A stretch of 64,000 nucleotides of DNA from Halichoerus grypus. Taxonomy: Eukaryota > Chordata > Mammalia > Carnivora > Phocidae. The stretch lies in contig NC_135712.1 of NCBI RefSeq assembly GCF_964656455.1, positions 72,173,239 through 72,237,238 of the forward strand, given 5' to 3'. Position 1 is the first letter of the stretch. Each line of letters opens with the position of its first letter. A model generated the notes under the pieces. The model was not told the DNA's origin. It worked only from the letters and a program-made list of their open reading frames with translations, and searched no databases. Shown in pieces: positions 57,701-64,000 of this stretch. Both the position numbers and the translations under genes were made by a program.

Positions 57701-60700
57701 AGTGACAACATAGCATTCTACAGGTAGCCTCCGTGATTAAATGTTTTTAAAATCAAGAGATGAAAGAAATAACAGGAGTAGAGAGAAATTGAACATTACG
57801 CTTGGTGCTAGGATATCAGAACAATATCGTCTGTTTACCTGGATTCTCAGATGTCTTTATGGTGCTAACCAGATTATCTTCTACCATGATAGTTGCTTTT
57901 TTAAAGCTAGCAAGTCAGGGGCATCTGGGTGGCTCAGATGGTTAAGTGTCTGCCTTCAGCTCAGGTCGTGATCTCCAGGTCCTGGGAGCGAGCCCCATGT
58001 TGGACTCCCGGCTCAGCAGGGAGTCTGCTTCTCCCTCTGCCTCTCCCTTCTGCTCGTGCTCTCCCCCCACCCTCGAATGAATGAATAAAATCTTTTTAAA
58101 AAATTTTTTAAAAACTAGCAATTCAGGGCGCCTGGGTGGCTCAGTTGGTTAAGCAACTGCCTTCGGCTCAGGTCATGATCCTGGAGTCCTGGGATCGAGT
58201 CCCACGTCGGGCTCCCTGCTCAGCAGGGTGTCTGCTTCTCCCTCTGACCCTCTTCCCTCTCGTGCTCTCTGTCTCTCATTCTCTCTCTCTCAAATAAATA
58301 AATAAAATCTTAATAAAAAAAAAAAAAAACTAGCAATTCAGCATGCATAGTTAGACTAAACTTCCGTCACGTCGGTTGTCTTTGTTGTGACGTTCTGGCT
58401 TCTAACTTGGGTTTTGCACCATTATTTCTCCTCACAGACATGCGAGGATTCATGACTGCGCATGGGCAGCCAGACCAGCCGCGGTCTGCTCGCTATATCC
58501 TGAAAGACTACGTCAGCGTAAGTGAGCCCGGCTCCTTGTTGCTCTGGAGTAAACAGGCCTTCGTCCTCATGGTGTGCTTTTAGATGCTGGCAACCCGTTG
58601 AGTTAGAAAGGAGATACTTCCTCACTGAGGTGGTGGTGTCATTGGGGAGAGGCAGCGTTGGCAAGGTTTGAACGGCTCTTCTGGGGGAGGGGACCCGCCG
58701 CCTTGGCCGGGCATTCTTGATCCAGGGGAGCTAGCATCGTCTGAACCCTACATGTAACCAACAGCGTAATGTGAGGGAGAGGGCTCTACGCATGTCCTCA
58801 GTGAAAGTGAGAAAATATGTGCCTCTGGTTTTTCCATCTCCCGAAGCCCTTGCTGGTTCCTGTGACAGCTATGTCCCCGCCCTCCCTGCAGCGTAGCTGG
58901 TCATCTGCCCTTCTCCCTGCGCTTCCCCTCGTGACAACAGCACTCCCAGCGAGCCCAGCTGAGGGCAGTGCAAAATGTTCTCCGTGTTGTCACCTCGTTA
59001 AAAATACACAAGTCTGTGAGGTTGTTATTCTCATATTACAAATGAACACGTGCTAAGTTTGGGGTTTTCCTTATCAGTAAAATAGGAATTAATAGTACCT
59101 ATCTCATGAGATTATTATGGGAAATAAATGAGAAAAATCTATGTATGTGGAGACACACACACCACTAAGCTCAGTGCCTGGTGCATAATTAACCCCCAAT
59201 GGTTGTTATGTATTAAGCTTAATCCTTTTCACAAACAAGCATTCCGGGTCTCCAGTAATAACTGGTTATGAGGATTCGGCTTTGTTCCCCCTCCTCAGTG
59301 CCACATCAGGAGAGCTCTGGGAAGCACAGGAGTCAAATTGGGCAGCATACTCTCTTGCCTTCAGTTCAGGAAGAAAGAAGTTAATGGAATATTTGTATGG
59401 ATAAATTATTTATTCATTTACCACTTGTAAAACCATGGAAGATGAGAGGATGAGTTAAAACCAACCACAGTTTATAGAGCGCTTACAGCAGGAAGCAGAA
59501 AATTTGCGCCCAGCGAGCAACCACGGCCAGCCCAACATCCCCATAGTATCATCCCGCTGTCTAGTTGTGTCCTGGTTTTTGTTGTGGAAAATATTTACCC
59601 TAAGTACAGTCATGTCAGTGTACTGAAGGACACTTTAGTAGAAATGCAAACAAGGTGAAAAGCACAGAGGAGAAAGATTTCCTTCTGGTGTGGGGGCCGT
59701 GGGCCGGCGAGGCCTCCCGAACATGTTAAGGAGCACAGTCGGTGTCTTCGTTAGGGCTCTCCGGTTGTAGGTGACAGAACTCTGCTCAGCTCACATCAGA
59801 AAGCAGGAAGCTTGTCAGGGTGCCTGGCGGAGAGGTCTTGTCGGAGGACTTTGTCCTCTGGGATAACAAAGGTGGCACCTGTGATGTGCTGTTATGCTTC
59901 TTGTCTTCGTAGGGTAAACTTCTGTACTGTCATCCTCCTCCTGGAAGAGACCCTGCGACCTTTCAGCAGCAACACCAGCGACTCCTAGAGAGCAAAACAA
60001 ATGGTGGCGAACTGAAAATACATCCAGGCAGAAATAAAAAAGCAACACAGATTGAAAATATAGTTGATAAAACTTTTTTCCATCAAGTAAGTTTTAAAGT
60101 TTTTCTTTACCCTCTGATCCAACACATTTTATATAGCAGTTTTGTTGAAATACCCCTTCACATAGCATAAAATTCACCCTTTTAAAGTGCAGTTCAATAA
60201 TTTGTAGTATATTCAGAGTTGTGCAACTATCACCATAATTTTAGAACATTTTTTCACTCTAGAAAGAAACATTGTAGCCATTAGCAGTGACTCACTATTC
60301 CCCTCTTCCCCCCAACCCCCGCCAACCACTCGTCTACTTTGTCCTGGATAGATTGGCCTGTCCTGGACGTTTCATATAAATAGAATCGCCCACTCTGTGG
60401 CCTTTGGTGACTGGCTTCTTTAACTTGGCATCGTGACTTCAAGGTTCATCCATGTATTATCCGTACTTTTTTTTATTGCCAAATAATATTCCATTGAATG
60501 GATAGACCACATTTTGTTTATTTATCAGTAGGTGGAATTTAGTTGTTCTTGGAGTTCTCCATAAATAATTCTGTGCTCACATCTCAAATAATGCTATCTT
60601 ACTTCCTAGGAAAATGTGAGAGCTTTGACCAAAGGAGTCCAGGCTGTGATGGGCTACAAGCCTGGGAGTGGCATGGTGACCGCAGCTACTGTGAGCGCTG

Positions 60701-60789
60701 AGAGCAGGGCTGGGAAGGCCTGGAAAAAACATGGCAACAGAAATAAAAAAGAGAAAAGTCGTCGACTGTATAAGCACCTGGATACATGA
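32499..60789 (+). CDS. LSG1: LSG1, large-subunit GTPase 1 (14 coding exons)
   Basis: Exons join in frame to 661 residues (human about 658, from memory). The protein is a YlqF/YawG-type circularly permuted GTPase with motifs in the order G4 NKAD (212-215), G5 SAL (240-242), G1 GYPNVGKS (396-403) and G3 DCPG (440-443). A glutamate-rich acidic insert (about 301-335) separates G5 from G1. The N-terminus (MGRRRAP...) and C-terminus (KKHGNRNKKEKSRRLYKHLDT) are strongly basic. In eukaryotes Lsg1 acts on cytoplasmic pre-60S subunits to recycle the export adaptor NMD3 in late ribosome maturation. Joined exons: 32499-32597, 34160-34286, 37275-37395, 37574-37660, 38183-38269, 43168-43228, 44960-45136, 49180-49602, 52567-52668, 52814-52957, 55239-55362, 58438-58517, 59913-60086, 60610-60789. 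All introns are GT-AG except intron 10, which has U12-type signals. Confidence 0.97.
32598..34159 (+). other. LSG1 intron 1
   Basis: 1562 bases, no SINE. It contains a 26-bp perfect palindrome (33906-33931) and AT-rich low-complexity sequence. Confidence 0.85.
33906..33931. repeat. Perfect 26-bp palindrome
   Basis: Centred between 33918 and 33919; the core reads ATTTCAAAAATTTTTGAAAT and is extended by TTT/AAA arms. Part of it (AGATTTATTTCAAAA) recurs about 31 bases downstream as a direct repeat. Confidence 0.9.
34160..34286 (+). CDS. LSG1: LSG1 coding exon 2
   Basis: Encodes LHTSELNDGYDWGRLNLQSV... through ELAGTEFVA. Acceptor TTTACTCGTAG, donor GTAAGT. Ends in phase 1. Confidence 0.95.
35815..35930 (+). 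mobile_element. MER5A-type hAT-Charlie fragment
   Basis: 'agcagtggttctcaaattttag... acagaattacctgg... cctgggcccctcctctggagattc... aggatttgcatttct' is the left portion of MER5A, ending before the right terminus. Confidence 0.8.
35931..36147 (+). repeat. L1 3'-region fragment
   Basis: 'cttggaaacaacctaaatgttcaataggtgg', 'gaaatactatatgacagttaaaaagaatga' and 'gtatggtaccatttgcatt' are landmarks of the old L1 ORF2 end. It is interrupted by a SINE at 36148. Confidence 0.75.
36148..36303 (+). repeat. CanSINE, sense, 3'-shortened, inserted in L1
   Basis: GCGTGCCTGGGTGGTTCAGTCGG start. The CT-rich and TAAA tail is missing and it ends in AGGAAAAAAAAAA. The duplications 'aaaataatccgacc' and 'aaaataatccaacc' flank it. 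Confidence 0.92.
36632..36706. repeat. (CT)n(CA)n compound microsatellite
   Basis: About 60 bases of CT with TT interruptions followed by seven CA units. Confidence 0.92.
37275..37395 (+). CDS. LSG1: LSG1 coding exon 3
   Basis: Encodes EKLNIKFVHPEARAGLLSFE... through FLSVPR. Acceptor CTCTAAACAG, donor GTGAGT. Ends in phase 2. Confidence 0.95.
37574..37660 (+). CDS. LSG1: LSG1 coding exon 4
   Basis: Encodes PKWDKNTSPEELKQAEKDNF... through WRRQLV. Acceptor TTGTTTCAG, donor GTGAGT. Intron 3 is only 178 bases. Confidence 0.95.
38183..38269 (+). CDS. LSG1: LSG1 coding exon 5
   Basis: Encodes LEEEQKLLLTPFERNLDFWR... through VIER. The acceptor TCTAAAGCCAG has a weak pyrimidine tract; donor GTAAGT. 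Confidence 0.95.
38815..38935 (+). repeat. L1 3' UTR fragment
   Basis: 'ggtaatggttgcacaactttgc', 'ctactgaattgtaaacttt', 'ggttaattttatgatatgtgg' and 'tatatctcaattttt' are in the order of the old L1 3' UTR end. Confidence 0.8.
39391..39589 (-). repeat. CanSINE, antisense
   Basis: T-rich start plus AAGATTTTTATTAATTTATTGAGAG through GAGCCACCCAGGTGCCC. The duplication CTGGTTTCTGACTTYTAT flanks it. Confidence 0.94.
39656..39842 (-). repeat. CanSINE, antisense
   Basis: TTTTTAAAGATTTTTATTTATTTATTTGAGAG through GAGCCATCCAGGCACCC, slightly diverged. Confidence 0.92.
41176..41386 (+). repeat. CanSINE, sense
   Basis: GGGGCGCCTGGGTGGCTCAGTCG start. Its 3' half carries an internal tandem duplication of TGCTTGTGTTCCC. 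The duplication AAATCCTTACAGTTTGA flanks it. Confidence 0.95.
42430..42630 (+). repeat. CanSINE 1 of a tandem triplet
   Basis: GGGGCGCCTGGGTGGCTCAGTTGG start. Of the three copies it has the most diverged body ('ctggagtcctgggatcgagtcccgc') and a broken A-rich tail. Confidence 0.95.
42640..42845 (+). repeat. CanSINE 2 of a tandem triplet
   Basis: GGGGCGCCTGGGTGGCTCAGTCG start and an A tail of about 17. It is separated from copy 1 by GTTAAGGGGC, part of the shared target. Confidence 0.95.
42852..43050 (+). repeat. CanSINE 3 of a tandem triplet
   Basis: GGGGCGCCTGGGTGGCTCAGTCG start. After its tail the 20-base ATTGTACCTTAAAACGTTAA (43051-43070) repeats exactly the sequence before copy 1 (42406-42425). 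Confidence 0.95.
43168..43228 (+). CDS. LSG1: LSG1 coding exon 6
   Basis: Encodes SDIVVQIVDARNPLLFRCEDL, the start of the GTPase fold, including the DARNPL signature of permuted GTPases. Acceptor TTTTTCAG, donor GTAAGT. Confidence 0.96.
43786..43965 (-). repeat. CanSINE, antisense
   Basis: TTTTTTTAAAGATTTTATTTATTTATTTGATAG through GAGCCACCCAGGCACCC. The duplications 'agtacagaat' and 'agtgcagaat' flank it. Confidence 0.93.
43975..44171 (-). repeat. CanSINE, antisense, adjacent copy
   Basis: Poly(T) plus AAGATTTTATTTATTTATTTGACAG through CAGCCACCCAGGTACCCC, nine bases after the previous SINE. It shares GAAT-TTTTT as its target. Confidence 0.94.
44351..44551 (-). repeat. CanSINE, antisense
   Basis: A poly(T) run of about 15 through GAGCCATCCAGGCACCCC. 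The duplication AAAAGATGAGATT flanks it. Confidence 0.95.
44960..45136 (+). CDS. LSG1: LSG1 coding exon 7 (G4 and G5 motifs)
   Basis: 59 codons, ECYVKEIDDN... to IGDSK. Carries G4 NKAD and G5 SAL. Acceptor CTTGCCTAG, donor GTAACC. Confidence 0.96.
45577..45795 (-). repeat. CanSINE, antisense
   Basis: T-rich start plus AAGATTCTACTTACTTTATTTTTTGAGAG through GAGCCACCCAGCCGCCC. TACCATGTTA occurs on both sides. A (TA)n run lies just upstream. Confidence 0.93.
45849..45949 (-). repeat. Short older CanSINE variant, antisense
   Basis: About 100 bases: poly(T) plus AAGTAATCTCTGCACCCAAT through GAGCCAGCCAGGCACCCC. It lacks the CT-rich half and has the 'gactcttgatcttggggttgtgagctc' type of body of an older carnivore SINE subfamily. 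Confidence 0.88.
46543..46560. repeat. (GTT)6 microsatellite
   Basis: Six TTG/GTT units run directly into the poly(T) of the next SINE, so they probably grew from the SINE's own tail. Confidence 0.85.
46561..46752 (-). repeat. CanSINE, antisense
   Basis: TTTTAAGATTTTATTTATTTATTTGACAG through GAGCCACCCAGACGCCCC. 'agtaattcagtt' and 'ataatttagttt' flank it. Confidence 0.94.
47215..47345 (-). repeat. MIR-like fossil
   Basis: 'cttattctgtgccaggcaccactgtcctaagcactttatat... ttaatcatctcagcag' has the character of antisense MIR 3' sequence. Confidence 0.6.
49180..49602 (+). CDS. LSG1: LSG1 coding exon 8 (acidic insert)
   Basis: 141 codons, EQANGGAG... to DGQLTVGL. This is the fastest-evolving part of the protein. 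It contains a run of seven GAG codons (around 49357-49377) and many Asp/Glu residues. The last third (NFSHLVSRQELLEIFKQLH) is conserved. Acceptor CTCTCTTCAG, donor GTAAGA. Confidence 0.96.
49645..50067 (-). repeat. CanSINE, antisense, split by a sense SINE
   Basis: Poly(T) plus AAGATTTATTTATTTGAG, then the nested copy, then AGATTTTTTTATTGGAGAG through CCCCGGCGCCC. ACCACATGGGTACCTTT is duplicated on both sides. Confidence 0.93.
49684..49882 (+). repeat. CanSINE, sense, nested
   Basis: GGGACGCCTGGGTGGCTCAGTCGG start, AAATAAATAAATAAAATCTTT end. It lies within the 3' portion of the older antisense copy. Confidence 0.94.
50083..50295 (-). repeat. CanSINE, antisense
   Basis: T-rich start plus AAAGATTTTATTTATTTATCTGACAG through GAGCCACCCAGGCGCCC. 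GGTACCTTTATTT is duplicated. It inserted into the target-site duplication left by the previous antisense SINE. Confidence 0.94.
52567..52668 (+). CDS. LSG1: LSG1 coding exon 9 (P-loop)
   Basis: 34 codons, VGYPNVGKSSTINTIMGDKR... to TKHFQ. Holds G1 (GYPNVGKSS) and the TPGRTKHFQ switch-like segment. Human has His where Arg is here (from memory). Acceptor CTCTCGCAG, donor GTATTT. Confidence 0.96.
52814..52957 (+). CDS. LSG1: LSG1 coding exon 10 (G3 motif)
   Basis: 48 codons, TLYVEPGLCLCDCPG... to RDHVPPVSL. Carries G3 DCPG. The next bases are ATATCCTTCC, not GT, so the exon ends at a U12-type donor. Reading on would give a non-conserved stretch that soon hits a stop. Confidence 0.93.
53165..53335 (+). 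repeat. MIR fossil, sense
   Basis: 'gagagcacaggctttggatcgcg... gagtcctgacactgg... gtgtgaccttggtaagcttgcttagcc' is MIR in order. Confidence 0.7.
53336..53560 (-). repeat. MIR fossil, antisense
   Basis: 'tttattgcgtgcttactgtgtgcttcgcacaac', 'atttaattcttaaagcaacccttgacatgggtac', 'ggcacagagaagttaaataatttgccaag' is full-length antisense MIR, forming an inverted pair with the sense MIR just before it. Confidence 0.8.
53629..53834 (-). repeat. CanSINE, antisense
   Basis: Poly(T) plus GAAGATTTTATTTATTTATTTC through GAGCCACCCAGGCGCCCC. 'aagaacaaagtgtctt' and 'aagaaccaagtgtctt' flank it. Confidence 0.95.
54134..54382 (+). repeat. CanSINE, sense, carrying a foreign insert
   Basis: GGGGTGCCTGGGTGGCTCAG start, AATAAATAAAATCTT plus A tail. 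'aatactgcagtaa' and 'acactgcactaaa' flank it. In mid-body, between 'gagctcctgc' and 'gcggggagcctgc', it carries about 41 bases absent from all other copies in this window. Confidence 0.95.
54226..54261 (+). other. 36-base copy of LSG1 exon 12 inside a SINE
   Basis: Bases 54226-54261 match LSG1 exon 12 at 58481-58516 in 35 of 36 positions, on the same strand. The only difference is G at 54250 for A at 58505. The copy stops before the exon's donor: CAG is followed by TTAGAA instead of CGTAAG. It is a fragment, with no function expected. Confidence 0.92.
54969..55157 (+). repeat. CanSINE, sense
   Basis: GGGGCACCTTTGTGGCTCAGTCG start, CAAATAAAATCTTTT end. The duplication AAGTGCTGAATTA flanks it. 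It lies about 65 bases upstream of the U12 branch site. Confidence 0.94.
55239..55362 (+). CDS. LSG1: LSG1 coding exon 11
   Basis: Encodes VCQNIPRHVLEATYGINIIK... through ELLTAYG. The start could instead be 55248 (see intron 10). Donor GTGAGT; its downstream bases were duplicated by a SINE insertion. Confidence 0.92.
55384..55589 (-). repeat. CanSINE, antisense, next to the exon 11 donor
   Basis: T-rich start plus AAGATTTTATTTATTGAGAG through GAGCCACCCAGGCGCCC. The 18-base duplication GAGTTGTGATTTATTTTA lies at 55365-55382 and 55590-55607. Confidence 0.95.
57917..58114 (+). repeat. CanSINE, sense
   Basis: GGGGCATCTGGGTGGCTCAG start, GAATAAAATCTTTTTAAA end. 'agctagcaagtca' and 'actagcaattca' flank it. 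Confidence 0.93.
58126..58329 (+). repeat. CanSINE, sense, tandem with the previous copy
   Basis: GGGCGCCTGGGTGGCTCAGTTGG start, AAATAAATAAATAAAATCTT end. ACTAGCAATTCA flanks it, so it entered the duplication left by the previous SINE. Confidence 0.95.
58438..58517 (+). CDS. LSG1: LSG1 coding exon 12
   Basis: Encodes YMRGFMTAHGQPDQPRSARY... through KDYVS. Acceptor TCTCCTCACAG, donor GTAAGT. Bases 58481-58516 have a near-exact copy at 54226-54261. Confidence 0.96.
58518..59912 (+). other. LSG1 intron 12
   Basis: 1395 bases without a CanSINE. A sense MIR remnant lies at about 59070-59220 ('ttatcagtaaaataggaattaatagtacctatctcatgag... gctcagtgcctggtgcataat'). Confidence 0.85.
59913..60086 (+). 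CDS. LSG1: LSG1 coding exon 13
   Basis: 58 codons, GKLLYCHPPPGRDPATFQQQ... to VDKTFFHQ. Acceptor GTCTTCGTAG, donor GTAAGT. Confidence 0.96.
60115..60560 (-). repeat. L1 (L1M-type) 3'-end fragment, antisense, in intron 13
   Basis: 'cataaaattcacccttttaaagtgcagttc', 'cctggacgtttcatataaatagaatcgc', 'aaggttcatccatgtatt' and 'ccaaataatattccattgaatggatagaccacattttgttt' form the reverse complement of the L1 3' end. Much of the 523-base intron 13 is this element. Confidence 0.85.
60610..60789 (+). CDS. LSG1: LSG1 coding exon 14 and stop
   Basis: 59 codons plus TGA, ENVRALTKGVQAVMGYKPGS... to a Lys/Arg-rich tail ending YKHLDT. The last residue is Thr where human has Met (from memory). Acceptor ACTTCCTAG. 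Confidence 0.96.
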   Translation, partial: ENVRALTKGVQAVMGYKPGSGMVTAATVSAESRAGKAWKKHGNRNKKEKSRRLYKHLDT

Positions 60790-61585
60790 ACTTGGGCTGC
60801 AACAGAAATGGCATCTGCACTGTGCATCTGGAATAGAACAGGAGCTGCTCTGGCCTGTGATTGCATAGAATGGACGCTGCTCTCGTGGCACGCAGCCACA
60901 CCAAACACCAGTATCCAGACAGGGGGGCTCCTTGGAGCAGCGACTGTAACACAGTCATCTTGGAGCCCCAGAAACCTCGTCCTGTAGAAGGCTGAACCTA
61001 AGATGAGGGAACAAATGGTTGTATGTGTGTGTGAACAAATACGCAGATGCATACTAATTTGTAAGTTGGAGTTTGGTTTTTTTTTTTTTTTAAAGATACT
61101 AAAATTAAATTGCCACTGACAGATGTTTTACTGGTTTATGTAGATACATTGCCATTTGGACATTTCACGTTCTTTAAACAGTTTGAATTTGCCAAGACAT
61201 GACTGGGATTTTAGATGGCTTCTTTAGAGAACATTAGTTAGGTTAATGACTCTCAACCTCACACATACCCACTACACCCCTGCTATGGCAGAAGGCATAT
61301 CAGATCTTGGAATGGGGGACTGGCGTTTGTAGTTTTCAAAAGCTTCTGGAGAGCACAGCCTTCTTGGAAAATCACCATCAACATGAGCCGCTATTACAGA
61401 AGGAAGCATTCGGTCTTCTGTAGCTAACTACGGGATGAGAAAATGGGGAGATAATCAGCTAGTTTTTGTTTTAGGCATAGGGATCCCTGATCTCCTTGGT
61501 ACTTACAACCATCAAGAATGACAAAGGCAGTTTACCTTTTATAGCGCCATTGTTTGTAATAAATACACAATGGCTATTTTAGCCT
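60790..61585 (+). other. LSG1: LSG1 3' UTR
   Basis: A SINE-free stretch after the stop codon, ending about 20 bases beyond the AATAAA. Its length of about 800 bases is an inference from that signal. Confidence 0.6.
61558..61563 (+). terminator. Putative LSG1 polyadenylation signal
   Basis: AATAAA in the context TTGTAATAAATACAC, followed by a T-rich stretch. An ATTAAA at 61104-61109 is a possible proximal alternative. Confidence 0.6.
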
Positions 61586-62424
61586 CTCACTTTACTTTTG
61601 TCTCCCTTTTTCTGTGAGCCTCATTATTCCCTTAACTCAGTTCCTTACCTTGTTTTGTGTGATAGATATTTTTGGAAATCTAATGGAAGTTATGGATGCT
61701 TTCTCCAGAAAAATGCACATTCCCATAAGAAACACAGACCCTCAAAGTTCATCTATGAATTCACAGTTAAGCCTTGCCCTATGTGGCCATGATAAATTTA
61801 AGATATATTTAAAAATGTTTTCCACCTGGAGAATAAAAAAAGTACACTTGTTCATTTAACAAACCCCACCTCCTGTGTGGCGGGAAAGGGCACTGGAAAA
61901 TGGCCACAGCAGGAGTAGGGCCTGAAGCAGGAAGGACGTTAGCAAGAGCCGCCACATGGGGCCTTTGAGCGTGTGGGGAGGATTCTGGATGTTTTCTCAA
62001 AAGTACTGGATAAGCCAAGGAAGGGTTTATAAATAGGTAAGGGGTTAGTGTTCTAATTCTTTAAATACTGAGTGAAAGGTTACTCCAGACCAAGGCTGAG
62101 GCAAATTGAGAGGAGGCAAAGCTAAGGAGGTTCTAAAATGGTGTTGGTCCCATCTGCAACAATCTACTTCTAGTCATTCCCTTTTATCTGAGAAAAATGA
62201 GACAGTCTCAGTAAAAAAAAAAAGCTCATTGGTAGAGGAACAGCATTGGCATGTTAAAATATACTTTGTTCCATTTACTGAAGAACAGGCACAGTTGTGT
62301 GGGAGAAACTTCCATACTGAATGAAAAAAGCATGTACTGATTTAGAATAAGTTTTGCTTTAATGATAGTGTAATAGCTAAAACATGAGACTTTACAGAAA
62401 AAGTAGGTACATATGTTTCCATGC
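61586..62424. other. Downstream intergenic sequence, no gene seen
   Basis: No recognisable repeat or exon. The open frames here are short and overlapping. Confidence 0.5.
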
Positions 62425-62856
62425 TCTTGATTATTTTTGTAACCGTTTTATTGAGATTCATATACCATGCAAAATCACCAATTTGAAGTATACAGTGCAA
62501 TGGTTCTTAGTATATTCAGAGTTGTGTAACTGTCACGGTAATCAGTTCTACATTATTGTCACAAAAAGAGGCCCAGGACCCTTTAGCTATTGGCTCCCAA
62601 TCCTCTCACCCCCCTAGCCCCAAGCAACCACTAATCTGCTTTATATATGGACTTGCCTCTTCTGTACATTCAAATAAATGGAATCATAAGCTGTGTGACC
62701 TGTGACTGGCTTTCACTTAGCCTGACGTCTTCAAGGTTCATGTATTCTAACATCTCTCCATACTTCATTGCTTTTTATTACCAAATAATACATTCCATCG
62801 AATGTATATACCACATTTTGTTTATTCCATTTATCAGTTAAAAGACTTGGGTTTCC

Positions 62857-63047
62857 AGGGGCACCTGGGTGGCTCAGTCAGTTAAACGTCTGACTTCAGC
62901 TCAGCTCAGCTCATGATCCTGGGGTCCTAGGGTCCTGCGATCCAGCTCCACCTCATGCTCCGCGCTCAGCAGGGAGTCTGCTTCTCCCTCTCTCTCTGCA
63001 GCTACCCCCACTTGTGCGCTCTCTTTCAAATAAAATCATTTAAAAAG
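62857..63047 (+). repeat. CanSINE, sense, inserted in L1
   Basis: GGGGCACCTGGGTGGCTCAGTCAG start, AAATAAAATCATTT end. 'aaagacttgggtttcca' and 'aaagacatctaggtttcca' flank it. It has a small internal duplication of CAGCT. Confidence 0.93.
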
Positions 63048-63253
63048 ACATCTAGGTTTCCACTTTCTATTATAAATAATGCTGCTCTGAACATTTGTGT
63101 GCAAGTTTTTGTGTGGACACAGGTTTTTTAATCAGGTATATATCTAGGAGTGGAACTGCAATATATTTAACCTTTTGAGCAGCTACCAGACTTTTTCAGA
63201 ATGGCTGCACCATTTTACATTTCCCATCAACAGGTTCTAATTTCTTCATATCC

Positions 63254-63437
63254 TTTTTTTTTTTTTTTAAGATTTTATTTATTTGAGAGAGAGCACAAGT
63301 GGGAGCAGCAGAGGGAGAGGAAGAAGCAGGCTCCCCACTGAGCAAGGAGCCCGATGCGGGGCTCCATCCCAGGACCCTGGGATCATGACCTGAGCCGAAG
63401 GCAGACACTCAACGACTGAGCCACCCAGGCGCCCCCC
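63254..63437 (-). repeat. CanSINE, antisense, inserted in L1
   Basis: Poly(T) plus AAGATTTTATTTATTTGAGAG through GAGCCACCCAGGCGCCCCCC. 'atttcttcatatcc' and 'atttctccatatcc' flank it. Confidence 0.94.
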
Positions 63438-64000
63438 ATTTCTCCATATCCTTGTCAACACTTGTTACTATCTGTCTTTTTATGTCTTGGCCATCCCAGT
63501 GGGTACAAAGTGGTATCTCATGGTTTTGACTTGCATTCCCTTAACGACTAATGATGTTGATTGAGCATCTTCTCATGTGCTTACTGGCCACTTGCATATC
63601 ATCTTTGGAAAATGTCAAGAGATCCTTTGCCTATTCTTTAATTGAGTTATCTTGTTACTGAGTTACAAAAGTCCTTTGTACATTGTATGTACAAGTCCCT
63701 TATCAGATCTGTCATTTGCAGATGTTTTCTGCCATTCAGTGGGGTGTCTTTTCATTTTCTTACAGTGTCCTTTGGAGCACAGTTTTAATTTTGATGAAGT
63801 CCAGATGTATCCATTTTTTCTTTGGTTGCTTGTGTTTTTGGTGTTAAATTTAAGAAACTATTCACAAATCCAAGGTTACTAAGATTTACCCCCTATGTTC
63901 TTACTAAGAGTTTTATAGTTTTAGCTCATAGATTTACGTCTGTGGTCCATTTTGAGTTACTGTATATGGTGTGAGGTAGTTGGACCAACTTCATTCTTTT

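Larger units (their letters stand above)
55363..58437 (+). other. LSG1 intron 11
   Basis: 3075 bases: an antisense SINE at the donor end, MIR-like fossils at about 56715-56890 and 57470-57580, and two tandem sense SINEs near the acceptor end. Confidence 0.85.
62425..64000 (-). mobile_element. L1 (L1M-type) 3' half, antisense, running off the window
   Basis: The reverse complement follows L1 ORF2 into its 3' UTR. Landmarks on the plus strand are 'cataccatgcaaaatcaccaatttgaag', 'aataatgctgctctgaac', 'tggctgcaccattttacatttccc', 'caacacttgttac', 'ccatcccagtgggtacaaagtggtatctcat' and 'ggtgtgaggtagttggaccaacttcattctttt'. It is broken by stops and two SINEs and is not an intact ORF2. Confidence 0.88.

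Noticed and set aside
62425..64000. Possible live L1 ORF2
   Set aside because: The reading frame is broken by stops and two SINEs, and the element is an old 5'-truncated copy running off the window.

Overview
This is a stretch of mammalian nuclear DNA. It contains spliced genes with GT-AG introns, two CpG-rich promoters, and dozens of copies of a tRNA-Lys-derived carnivore SINE (CanSINE). These copies start GGGGCGCCTGGGTGGCTCAG and end in AAATAAATAAAATCTT plus poly(A). No dog-type SINEC_Cf copy was seen. The SINE subtype looks like those of bears, seals or mustelids, so an arctoid carnivoran is the best guess (inference; the species cannot be read from this window).

There are two protein-coding genes, transcribed divergently, with start codons about 14.6 kb apart. 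The pair matches the human 3q29 neighbours FAM43A and LSG1 (from memory of the family and map). FAM43A is a single-exon gene on the minus strand (CDS 16627-17919) inside a large CpG island. It encodes a PTB/PID-domain protein. LSG1 is on the plus strand with 14 coding exons between 32499 and 60789. It encodes a 661-residue circularly permuted GTPase needed to release NMD3 from cytoplasmic pre-60S ribosomal subunits. I placed every LSG1 exon boundary by reading frame and splice-site sequence, and all 14 exons join in frame.

Layout: 1-15.6 kb is intergenic, with SINEs, MIR/L2 fossils, an L1 tail and an LTR-like fossil. 15.65-19.0 kb holds the FAM43A 3' UTR, CDS, 5' UTR and CpG island. 19.0-32.3 kb is intergenic and repeat-rich (L1, two MLT1 LTRs, L2, SINEs, MER5A). 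32.3-61.6 kb is LSG1 with its promoter, introns full of SINEs, and 3' UTR. 61.6-64.0 kb is downstream sequence dominated by an antisense L1.

No new multi-gene system is visible. The most unusual signals are inside LSG1. First, intron 10 has U12-type (minor spliceosome) signals and apparently AT-AT ends. Second, a 36-base near-exact copy of LSG1 exon 12 sits inside a SINE in that same intron, about 4.25 kb upstream of its source. Third, a SINE landed so close to the exon 11 donor that its target-site duplication covers intron positions +3 to +20. Fourth, three SINEs lie in tandem within one perfect 20-bp target duplication.
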